Below, in pieces: positions 1 to 6,565 of a DNA stretch of 64,000 nt. The stretch is taken from contig NZ_NISK01000002.1 in the NCBI RefSeq assembly GCF_002205675.1, positions 434,001 through 498,000 on the forward strand. The letters are read 5' to 3'. The stretch's first letter is position 1. Every line of letters begins with the position of its first letter. The stretch is from Sphingopyxis bauzanensis (GTDB lineage Bacteria; Pseudomonadota; Alphaproteobacteria; Sphingomonadales; Sphingomonadaceae). The translations under genes and the position numbers were made by a program. A model generated the notes under the pieces. The model searched no databases, was not told the DNA's origin, and saw nothing but the letters and a program-made list of their open reading frames with translations.

Positions 1-553
1 GGCGCGCGCGACTGCCATGGATCGGCGCACCACCCGTCACCCCGGCTATGCGATCAGCCAACGCTGCCGCAAGCGCATCGAGGAGGTGTTCGGATGGGGC
101 AAGGCTTCGGCCGGCCTCGCAAAGGTCAAGCTGCGAGGACGGGCCAAGGTCGATGCGGTCTTCACCCTCGCCTTGGCCGCCTACAATCTGATCCGCTTGC
201 CCAAGCTCCTCGGAGCGTTGGCATGAGCCCCGGCGGCAAATGGCGCATCGTCGAGATGCCTGACTTCCCGGCCGATTATCCCGATATGGTCGAGCCAGCC
301 TATATCCTGTTCGAGCATAAGGGCGGAGGCGAGTTTGCCTTTGGCTGCTGCACCGGACACATATGGGAAGCGAGCAGCGCGGAGGCGACCAGGATCGACT
401 TCTCCTGGGACGGCAGCGACGAAATGACCGAAGTATGCGGAGATGGCTCCGCCGAACTCCAGCCAGACGGCTCTCTCTACGGCGAAATCTGCTACCGACA
501 CGGCGACGAATATCCCTTCATCGCTCGCAAATGGACTTCTTCAACAGCCTGCT
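1..553 (+). mobile_element. Right part of an IS5-type insertion sequence
   Basis: The transposase C-terminus (2-226) runs in from the left edge and is followed by a small passenger ORF (223-555). The stretch at about 533-553 reads ggacttcttcaacagcctgc, which resembles the terminal inverted repeats of many IS5-group elements; this is from memory and the left end is outside the window. If so, the passenger gene lies inside the element and its last codons are written in the inverted repeat. The element would then stop at the last codon of convergent copB (552). Confidence 0.55.
2..226 (+). CDS. IS5 family transposase, C-terminal part
   Basis: The frame is open from the window edge, so only about the last 74 residues are visible. 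They carry the typical end of an IS5-type DDE transposase: HPGYAISQRCRKRIEEVFGW, with the third catalytic acidic residue in the RKRIEE segment, then an arginine-rich stretch and the FTLALAAYNLIRLPKLL helix. It cuts and joins DNA at the element ends. The stop codon overlaps the ATG of the next ORF (ATGA). Whether the gene is intact upstream cannot be seen. Confidence 0.88.
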   Translation, partial: ARATAMDRRTTRHPGYAISQRCRKRIEEVFGWGKASAGLAKVKLRGRAKVDAVFTLALAAYNLIRLPKLLGALA

Positions 554-555
554 AG
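223..555 (+). CDS. Small acidic hypothetical protein, IS passenger
   Basis: 110 residues from the ATG that overlaps the transposase stop; a longer frame to 94 exists, but its start lies deep inside the transposase. The protein is acidic and soluble, with no signal peptide or membrane segment. It has a Cys pair (GCCTGHIW) near residue 46 and many Gly/Asp/Glu residues. I recall similar proteins next to IS5-type transposases in sphingomonads but know no function. The last residues (TSSTAC) are encoded by the likely inverted repeat of the element, so the C-terminus is probably IS-derived. It ends convergently against copB with a 4-base overlap. Confidence 0.6.
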   Translation: MSPGGKWRIVEMPDFPADYPDMVEPAYILFEHKGGGEFAFGCCTGHIWEASSAEATRIDFSWDGSDEMTEVCGDGSAELQPDGSLYGEICYRHGDEYPFIARKWTSSTAC

Positions 556-1736
556 AACCAGGTTCGCACCCCCATGACGAAGCTCACGCTGTCGGCATCG
601 TCGCCCGCTGCGCGAGCAAAGCGCGCGGTGTCGCCAAGCTTGCGCGCCCATTCGACCCCGACATAGGGCGCGAATTCCTTCACAATTTCGTAGCGCAGGC
701 GCAGTCCGAGCTCCATGTCAGACAAGCCCGACCCGACCCCGATTTCTGGAACATCCTGCAAAGCGAAGTTAACTTCGGCCATCGGCTGGAGGACCAGCTT
801 CTGCGTGATGCGCTGATCATAATGGCCTTCAAACCGGCCGTGCAGATCGCCCTTGTGGGACAAGAACAGCGCGCCTTCGACCTCGAACCAATAGGGTGCG
901 AGCCCCTCGAAGCCGATCGTCGCATATGTGCGATCAGGCCCCGGCCCGAGATCTTGCCGGATGCCGGCCTGGGCATTGAAGTAAGGGCCGACGGCACGGC
1001 TGTAGAGCAATTGGGTCTCGGTCTCCTCGATGCCCTCACCAAAGACGCCTTCGCCTTCGCTCTTGAGGGTCAGTCGGTTGATGTCGCCGCCATACCAGGC
1101 CTCGCCGTCCCAGCGAAAACCGTCATGTCCCTTGCGAGCCTGATATTCAGCGAGGTTGAAACTGATGAAGGCGATCTTCTGTGCGCCATTTTCTTCCATC
1201 ATCGCATGGCGCGAATGCTCCATTTCGGCCTTGGGAAAGATGCGGTCGGCGTACCAGTCGCTCGGCGGCGCGGGCGCGGTAGCGTCGCCCGGCGGCAAGT
1301 CGGTGCCGCTTGCCGCGCTCATATCGCCCACGCCCGCCGCGGGGTCCTTCGGGGTGCAATGGCCCATCTTGGCATGTTCGGGCGGACAGTCGGGGTCGGA
1401 CGGCGCGGCGGTGCCATGGTCCATCGCGTCCATCTCGGGCATTTGCGCACTCGAAGCAGCCGGTTTCGCCTCGGGCGCGCAATGGCCCATTGCCGCATGC
1501 TCGGGCGTGCAACCTGCATCCTTGGGATTCATGTCCATGCCGCCATGATCCATCTCGGGCATCGGCGTCGGTTCGGTTCGCGGCGGCGACGCGGGGTGCG
1601 GCTTGGCAGCAGGCTTCTCAGCTTCGGTCGGCATGGTCATGCCGGGCATTGACGAATGATCCATCGACTGCGCGGCGACCGGCACGGCGAAGGCCAGCGC
1701 AGCGGTGCCCGCGAGGAAAAGCGGCGCGCGGATCAT
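552..1736 (-). CDS. copB: Copper resistance protein CopB, outer membrane
   Basis: 394 residues. An N-terminal signal peptide (about 1-22, ending PVAAQ) precedes a Met/His-rich linker (about 25-135), then a CopB beta-barrel domain of about 200 residues ending in an aromatic (RTWF), as outer-membrane proteins usually do. The linker holds several MDHGGM/MPEMD patches and two copies of a C-x-PEHA-x-MGHC module (Cys76-Cys86 and Cys117-Cys127), also present in CopA. CopB is thought to bind or release copper at the outer membrane. The ATG overlaps the copA stop by 4 bases, so copAB is one operon. The insertion sequence ends at its stop codon, so the gene looks complete. Confidence 0.93.
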   Translation of the reverse strand: MIRAPLFLAGTAALAFAVPVAAQSMDHSSMPGMTMPTEAEKPAAKPHPASPPRTEPTPMPEMDHGGMDMNPKDAGCTPEHAAMGHCAPEAKPAASSAQMPEMDAMDHGTAAPSDPDCPPEHAKMGHCTPKDPAAGVGDMSAASGTDLPPGDATAPAPPSDWYADRIFPKAEMEHSRHAMMEENGAQKIAFISFNLAEYQARKGHDGFRWDGEAWYGGDINRLTLKSEGEGVFGEGIEETETQLLYSRAVGPYFNAQAGIRQDLGPGPDRTYATIGFEGLAPYWFEVEGALFLSHKGDLHGRFEGHYDQRITQKLVLQPMAEVNFALQDVPEIGVGSGLSDMELGLRLRYEIVKEFAPYVGVEWARKLGDTARFARAAGDDADSVSFVMGVRTWF

Positions 1737-3526
1737 GCGTCGTCTCCCTTCGGACGAACGCTGACAACGCGCATCATCCCGGCGTGCATATGGTAGAGCA
1801 TGTGGCAGTGAAACGCCCAGTCGCCGAGCGCATCGGCGGTGAAGTCGAAGCTGGCGGTGCCGCCGGGCTGGACAAGGACCGTATGCTTGCGCGGCGAGCG
1901 ATCGCCCTTGCCCGTGACCAGTTCGAAAAAATGGCCATGGAGGTGGATGGGGTGGCTCATCATCGAATCATTGATGAGGTTGATCCGCACCCGCTCGCCC
2001 TCGATGAAGGGGATGGGCTCGTGATGGTCGGACATCTTCACCCCATCGAACGACCACATGAAGCGTTCCATATTGCCGGTGAGATGGATGTCGAGCGACC
2101 GCTCGGCGGCGCGCACATCGGGATTTCGCTCGAGCGCAACGAGATCGTGGTAGGTCAGCACCTTGTGCCCGACATCTTCAAGCCCTTGGCCGGGCTCGCC
2201 CATGCGGTCGACCGGCATCGGCGAGATCGTCTGGACGCTCGGGTCGCGTTTGACCTGGGGCGCAACGTCGAAATCACGCATACTATGTTGCATGCCGCCG
2301 TCGCCATGCCCCATCGCGGCATGATCCGTCTGCGCAGCATCGGCGGACGGGGTGCAATGACCCATCGCGGCATGTTCGGGGGTGCAGGCGGCGTCGCCAG
2401 CCGTGCCGCCTGCCATCGCGCCCATGCCCATGTCCTTCATGGTCGCCAGCGGCCGCTCGCGCAGCGGCGGCACTGCGGCAGCCATGCCGGCGCGCGGGGC
2501 GAGCGTCGCGCGCCCCATCCCGGACCGGTCATTCGCCTCGGCGACCAGCGTATAGGCACGCTCCTCGACCGGGGTCACGATGACGTCGTACGTCTCGGCG
2601 ACGGCGATCTGGAATTCGTCGATTTCGGTCGGCACGACATTGAGGCCATCGGCTTGGACCACCGTCATGCGGAGGCCTGGAATGCGCACATTGAAGATCG
2701 TCATGGCAGAGGCGTTGATGATCCGCAGCCGGACGCGCTCGCCGGGATTGAAAAGCGCGGTCCAATTGTCGCGCGGGCCATAGCCGTTGACCAGAAACTG
2801 GTAGGTCGATCCGTTGACGTCGGCGATATCGGTCGGATCCATCCGCATCGCGCCCCACTCGGCGCGTTCCTTGAGCGACTGGTCCTTGCCGGCAAGCAGC
2901 CCGGACAGGGTCTGGCGCTGCATGTTGAAATGGCCGGGATTGACCTTCATCTTGCGAAAGATCGCCTCGGGCGAGAGTTCGCTGTGATCCGACAGCACGA
3001 CGACATGTTCGCGGTCATATGCGACCGGATCGGCGCCCGCGGGATCGATGACGATCGGGCCATAGTGACCCAGCTGCTCCTGCAGCCCCGAATGGCTGTG
3101 ATACCAATAGGTCCCCGACTGGACGACCGGAAATTCATACACGAACTGCGAGCGCGGTTTGATCCCGGGAAAGCTGACGCCGGGCACACCATCCATGTGA
3201 AACGGCAGGATCAGGCCGTGCCAGTGGATCGAACTATCTTCGTCGAGATCGTTGATCACGGTGAGGCGCGCCGTCTGCCCTTCCTTGAGTCGCACGAGCG
3301 GAGCCGGCACCGTGCCGTTAATTCCGATAGCGCGGCTGACCTTGCCATCGATCCGCATCGTCTGCCGCGCGATGCGCAGGCTGATGTCATTGCCCGACAC
3401 CGTCGGCAGCGGCGCGACAATTCCGGGCGACACAGCCTGCGCCCAGGCCGGGAACCAGGGCGCCAGCGCGGCGACCGTCCCGCCCCCCAACGCGCCACCC
3501 ACGAAACGACGTCTGTCAATCTGCAT
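1733..3526 (-). CDS. copA: Copper-resistance multicopper oxidase CopA (PcoA type)
   Basis: 597 residues. A Tat signal peptide (RRRFVGG, about 6-12, ending near 31) sends the folded enzyme to the periplasm. Copper ligands of a three-domain oxidase are visible: HWHG (101-104), WYHSHSG (141-147), HPIHLHG near 520 and HCHMLYHMHAGM near 575. It probably oxidises Cu(I) to Cu(II) and binds copper through a Met/His-rich insert (about 363-415), which carries the C-x-PEHA-x-MGHC module (Cys381-Cys391) seen twice in CopB. It is the first gene of copAB. A probable ECF-sigma promoter lies 30 bases before the ATG. This CopA is unrelated to the ATPases also called CopA. Confidence 0.95.
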   Translation of the reverse strand: MQIDRRRFVGGALGGGTVAALAPWFPAWAQAVSPGIVAPLPTVSGNDISLRIARQTMRIDGKVSRAIGINGTVPAPLVRLKEGQTARLTVINDLDEDSSIHWHGLILPFHMDGVPGVSFPGIKPRSQFVYEFPVVQSGTYWYHSHSGLQEQLGHYGPIVIDPAGADPVAYDREHVVVLSDHSELSPEAIFRKMKVNPGHFNMQRQTLSGLLAGKDQSLKERAEWGAMRMDPTDIADVNGSTYQFLVNGYGPRDNWTALFNPGERVRLRIINASAMTIFNVRIPGLRMTVVQADGLNVVPTEIDEFQIAVAETYDVIVTPVEERAYTLVAEANDRSGMGRATLAPRAGMAAAVPPLRERPLATMKDMGMGAMAGGTAGDAACTPEHAAMGHCTPSADAAQTDHAAMGHGDGGMQHSMRDFDVAPQVKRDPSVQTISPMPVDRMGEPGQGLEDVGHKVLTYHDLVALERNPDVRAAERSLDIHLTGNMERFMWSFDGVKMSDHHEPIPFIEGERVRINLINDSMMSHPIHLHGHFFELVTGKGDRSPRKHTVLVQPGGTASFDFTADALGDWAFHCHMLYHMHAGMMRVVSVRPKGDDA

Positions 3527-3556
3527 AAAATTCCCGATGCTATATGGTCTTACTAG

Positions 3557-3585
3557 TCATACGCGGCGCACCCGCGCGCCCCTCA
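3557..3585 (-). promoter_or_regulatory. Probable ECF-sigma promoter of copAB
   Basis: On the minus strand TGAGGG (3585-3580) is followed after exactly 16 bases by CGTATGA (3563-3557), 30 bases before the copA ATG. The same two blocks with the same spacing stand before the cnrYXH-like operon, and a near match stands before copC. Role as promoter of the neighbouring sigma factor is inferred from this sharing. Confidence 0.72.
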
Positions 3586-3621
3586 CGCTCACGACTAAAT
3601 TCGTCTCGCGCCTGATGGCGG

Positions 3622-4206
3622 TTACTCTCTCGCATGCAACGACGTTTCGCCGAGCAGGGCCCTCAATTTTGCGCGGGCGCGATAAAGCCGCGTTTCTACT
3701 GTCTTTTCGCTTATCCGGAGCAATTCGGCTGTTTCCGCCTGACTGAGTTCCTCGACCCCGCGCAGGATCAGAATTTCACGCAGATTAGGCGGCAACCGCG
3801 ACATGGCGGTACGAACGCGCGCGAGTTCGGCGCGGTCCGCGGCCTCGGCATCGGGAGCCGGGCCGTCACTTGCGACATCATGGGCACTTTCGAGCGGCAG
3901 GGCACGGGCGAAAAATGACCGTACCGTGCGCCGCCGCCCCCAGTCGCGGCACTTGTTGAGTGCTATGCGCGCGATCCAGATCCGGAATGGTCGGTCGGTG
4001 TCGTAGCGGCTGAGCGCCGCAAATCCTGCGACAAAGGTTTCCTGCGTCAGGTCCATCGCCTCGTCCGGATCCCCGATATTATTGCGGATCAAACGAAAGA
4101 CCGGCGCCTTGTAGCGTCGCAGAATTTCGCGATGGGCCAGCTGCTGTCCAGCTTGGGCAAGAGCGGCGAGCTCGCGGTCGCTACATTGCGAAAGGTCGAG
4201 ACTCAC
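3622..4206 (-). CDS. ECF sigma factor, CnrH-like
   Basis: 194 residues from a GTG that overlaps the stop of the sensor gene (GTGA). Sigma region 2 spans about 20-90 (YKAPVFRLIRNNIGDPDEAMDLTQETF, then RPFRIWIARIALNKCRDW). Region 4 spans about 130-185 (LPPNLREILILRGVEELSQAETAELL, then EKTVETRLYRARAKL). The linker between them is Ala/Asp-rich. It should direct RNA polymerase to metal-stress promoters. It is the last gene of a three-gene operon in the same order as cnrY-cnrX-cnrH of Cupriavidus, placed between copAB and copCD. Matching promoter motifs before all three operons make it the likely island regulator. Confidence 0.9.
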   Translation of the reverse strand: MSLDLSQCSDRELAALAQAGQQLAHREILRRYKAPVFRLIRNNIGDPDEAMDLTQETFVAGFAALSRYDTDRPFRIWIARIALNKCRDWGRRRTVRSFFARALPLESAHDVASDGPAPDAEAADRAELARVRTAMSRLPPNLREILILRGVEELSQAETAELLRISEKTVETRLYRARAKLRALLGETSLHARE

Positions 4207-4643
4207 CGAGCATCGGCGGTCAACGCCTGGACCACGCTCTTGTCGAACATTTCGGCCTGCTCGCGATCGAGGACCACCCGCATCGCGAACAGATGCTGGA
4301 GCATTTCCTTTTGCAACTCGCCCATCACCCGATGGGTCTCGTCGATCGCCTCGGTGACGCGCGGCCCGTAGCCATGCTCGGCCTCGATCGCTTGCGCGAG
4401 CCGGATGTTGGCGGCGCGCATGTCGAGTTCGAGCGCATCGCGCCGTTCCGCGAATTTCGCCTCGATCCTGTCCATCTTCACCTGCTGCGCCGGCGAGAGC
4501 ATAAGCTCGCTGTGAAGCCGTGCGTGTAATTCGGTTTCGCTGGCACGCGGCGTCTCGACGATGAAGCGACCGGCGAGCACGCCGGCAAGCGCCGCGACGA
4601 AAGCAACCAGACCGAACAGCAGTAACCGGCGCGACGGCGTCAT
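4203..4643 (-). CDS. Periplasmic metal sensor, CnrX-like
   Basis: 146 residues from the ATG at 4643, which overlaps the preceding stop (TGATG); a TTG one codon earlier is also possible. One N-terminal membrane anchor (about 7-29) leaves a helical periplasmic domain of the metal-resist family. Counting from the ATG, His40, His44, Glu61, His117 and Met121 fall at the same spacing as the metal ligands of CnrX as I recall them (His42, His46, Glu63, His119, Met123), all shifted by two. It should bind metal outside the membrane and loosen the anti-sigma factor. Whether it senses copper, nickel or cobalt cannot be told; the neighbours are all copper genes. Confidence 0.82.
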   Translation of the reverse strand: MTPSRRLLLFGLVAFVAALAGVLAGRFIVETPRASETELHARLHSELMLSPAQQVKMDRIEAKFAERRDALELDMRAANIRLAQAIEAEHGYGPRVTEAIDETHRVMGELQKEMLQHLFAMRVVLDREQAEMFDKSVVQALTADAR

Positions 4644-4906
4644 CAACGCGCGCCCACTATTGTCGCCGGGGCCAAGGGGCTGGGCGGGATAAGCGGTGTG
4701 ATCGGGCTTGCCGCCACGGCGGGCGGTACGGCCGCGCTACCGACAACGAAGCCTCCACCAAGCGAGACAAAAGCGGCAAGTGCCAACATCCGCTGCATCG
4801 CGGACGCCTCGCGCTGCCGACTCGACAAGGCGGCCAGAATGCGATCATCGAGCGTGTCGAGCGCGCCCGGCACCTTCGCTTCGTTCAAGATCCGGAGTTC
4901 GTCCAT
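4643..4906 (-). CDS. Small membrane anti-sigma factor, CnrY-like
   Basis: 87 residues. The N-terminal 40 residues are charged and probably cytoplasmic (LDTLDDRILAALSSRQREA), followed by one membrane helix (about 42-62) and a Pro/Ala-rich periplasmic tail. Sequence alone does not name it. The call rests on layout (first gene of a Y-X-H style trio, each gene overlapping the next) and on the single-helix topology of CnrY, which holds the sigma factor with its cytoplasmic helix. The ATG lies 28 bases after a probable ECF promoter, so the trio is probably autoregulated. Confidence 0.65.
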   Translation of the reverse strand: MDELRILNEAKVPGALDTLDDRILAALSSRQREASAMQRMLALAAFVSLGGGFVVGSAAVPPAVAASPITPLIPPSPLAPATIVGAR

Positions 4907-4934
4907 TGGTTTTTACTGCTAGCCCTTCCAAAGA

Positions 4935-4963
4935 TCATACGCGCACGATCCCATCATCCCTCA
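4935..4963 (-). promoter_or_regulatory. Probable ECF-sigma autoregulatory promoter
   Basis: Minus strand: TGAGGG (4963-4958), 16 bases, CGTATGA (4941-4935), then 28 bases to the ATG of the anti-sigma gene. Both blocks and the spacing equal those before copA. Confidence 0.72.
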
Positions 4964-4994
4964 GAATTAATCCGACGATCAGGCGCAGATTTTC

Positions 4995-5023
4995 CAAGGG
5001 CCGGGCTCCTGATTTGCGTATTA
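4995..5023 (+). promoter_or_regulatory. Probable ECF-sigma promoter of copCD
   Basis: Plus strand: CAAGGG (4995-5000), 16 bases, CGTATTA (5017-5023), then 28 bases to the copC ATG. It differs from the other two sites at three of 13 positions but keeps spacing and placement. It stands back to back with the trio promoter in the 145-base divergent gap. Confidence 0.62.
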
Positions 5024-5051
5024 GCAGGACAGACCCAAAATTGGAGCATTT

Positions 5052-5435
5052 ATGATCAAGTCCATTCTTCCCGCCGCCACGGCAGCCCTTGCGCTCCTAC
5101 TCGCCCCGACGGCGGCAAGCGCCCACGCGAAACTTGTGGGTTCGACGCCTGCCGCGAATGCGACCGTCTCGAAGGTGACCTCCGTCGGCCTTCGGTTCAA
5201 CGAGAAGGTCATCGCATCGACGGTAAAGGTCGAGCTCGTGATGACCGGAATGCCGGGCATGGCCAATCACGCCCCGATGAAAATTGCCGTGACGCCGATG
5301 ATGGGCAAGGACGGCAAGTCGATGTCGCTTTCGCTGAAGCGCGCCCTTGTTCCCGGGAGCTACAAGGTCAAATGGGCGGCAGCGGGTGCGGATACGCACC
5401 GGATGGGAAGCGAATTCAGCTTCACCGTAAAATAG
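5052..5435 (+). CDS. copC: Periplasmic copper-binding protein CopC
   Basis: 127 residues. A signal peptide (about 1-24, ending TAASA) is followed by mature HAKLVGSTPA, so the N-terminal His is a copper ligand as in other CopC proteins. The rest is a small beta-barrel domain (YobA/CopC) with a Met/His patch (MTGMPGMANHAPM, about 63-75) and a late DTHRMGS motif. It carries copper in the periplasm and hands it to CopD. An SD-like ttggag precedes the ATG. copD follows after 4 bases. Confidence 0.93.
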   Translation: MIKSILPAATAALALLLAPTAASAHAKLVGSTPAANATVSKVTSVGLRFNEKVIASTVKVELVMTGMPGMANHAPMKIAVTPMMGKDGKSMSLSLKRALVPGSYKVKWAAAGADTHRMGSEFSFTVK

Positions 5436-5439
5436 GACC

Positions 5440-6366
5440 ATGGCCGACCTCATTTTGATCAGCATCAGGTTCGCGCTCTTTGCGAACCTGATGCTGATCG
5501 TGGGGCTGGCCGCGTTCATTCTTTATGCGCTTGATCCAGCCGAGCGCGAGGAAGGCGCTATGGTGACGGTCGTTGCCTGGCCGCAGACATGGCTCTGCGG
5601 CGGCGGTCTGGTCCTCTCGTTTTCAGGCATGGTGGTCCTCACTGCCGATATGCAGGGCGTCGGCATTTTTTCCGTCGATCCCGCGATGTTCACGCAAATG
5701 ATCCGCGACACCGACGTCGGGACGGCGTGGCTCGCCCGCATGGCGGCTCTGTTCATTGCCCTTGCGGCAGCGCGTTCCGTCGCCGCGCGTCCGGCGCCGA
5801 GCGCTTCCATGCTGGCAATTGCGGGATCGATCGCGCTGACGACGCTTGTCTGGTCGGGGCATGCCGGTGCAAGCGAAGGAACCGCCGGAGCGCTGCATCG
5901 GATCAACGACGCCCTCCACATGATCGCCGCCGCCGTGTGGTTTGGAGCGATCGCCGCCTTTCTCCTGCTGATGCGTCCGCGACCCGAACCGGGGTCCGAG
6001 CGGCTGGACTGCGCTGCGCGAAGCCTGGACCAGTTTGCCCGGGTCGGTACGATTTGTGTTCTCATCATCGTCGCCACCGGGCTGGTGAACAGCCAGATGA
6101 TCGTCGGCGTACCGAACATCGGCCGCTCGGTCGCCACGCCCTATGGCCAGCTCCTCCTTGCCAAGCTGGGACTGTTCGCTTTGATGCTGGCTCTCGCCGC
6201 CGCCAACCGATGGCGCCTCACCCCGGCGCTGAAGGTTGGCATCGACGAGGCGAACCCCGGCGCGGCGATCCGCGCCATACGCAAGAGCCTGATTCTCGAA
6301 GGGCTCGCCGCCGCGGCAATCCTGGCCCTTGTGGCCTGGCTTGGAACGCTCGAGCCCGTCCCGTAA
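5440..6366 (+). CDS. copD: Copper-uptake membrane protein CopD
   Basis: 308 residues with about eight hydrophobic helices, the CopD family architecture. The LVWSGHAGASEG segment and the following ALHRINDALHMIAAAVWFG helix (about 130-170) hold the His residues typical of the family. It is thought to move copper from CopC across the inner membrane. It is translated 4 bases after copC. An 18-bp perfect inverted repeat lies in codons 6-20 and could form a stem in the mRNA. Confidence 0.9.
   Translation: MADLILISIRFALFANLMLIVGLAAFILYALDPAEREEGAMVTVVAWPQTWLCGGGLVLSFSGMVVLTADMQGVGIFSVDPAMFTQMIRDTDVGTAWLARMAALFIALAAARSVAARPAPSASMLAIAGSIALTTLVWSGHAGASEGTAGALHRINDALHMIAAAVWFGAIAAFLLLMRPRPEPGSERLDCAARSLDQFARVGTICVLIIVATGLVNSQMIVGVPNIGRSVATPYGQLLLAKLGLFALMLALAAANRWRLTPALKVGIDEANPGAAIRAIRKSLILEGLAAAAILALVAWLGTLEPVP
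5457..5499 (+). repeat. Perfect 18-bp inverted repeat inside copD start
   Basis: gatcagcatcaggttcgc (5457-5474) is matched exactly by its reverse complement at 5482-5499, with a 7-base loop. It lies 17 bases after the copD ATG and encodes a membrane helix, so both arms are coding. A stem this long so close to a start would be expected to affect ribosomes or transcript ends. Confidence 0.85.
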
Positions 6367-6565
6367 CCCAGCACAGCTTGACCAGTTCGCCGGCTGATGC
6401 GCATCATTGCAGGGGATCGCGGCATCCCCCGCCTATAATCGAAAACAGGCCGATGAAACGAGCGGCGCTTGCCCCCGGGTTTCCGCAGGCAAGCGACCGG
6501 AAGCGAGTGGCACGTCGCGGTCGGATTCCTCCGAGCCCCGCGCGGGCATCTGGAGGCTTTGGACA

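Noticed and set aside
1310..3556. 748-codon plus-strand frame over copA
   Set aside because: Shadow of copA/copB on the minus strand; no protein features.
6407..6565. 53-residue N-terminal extension of the YHS-type ATPase
   Set aside because: No SD before it, composition unlike protein, and the ATG at 6566 has a good SD and starts the known His/Cys-rich tip.
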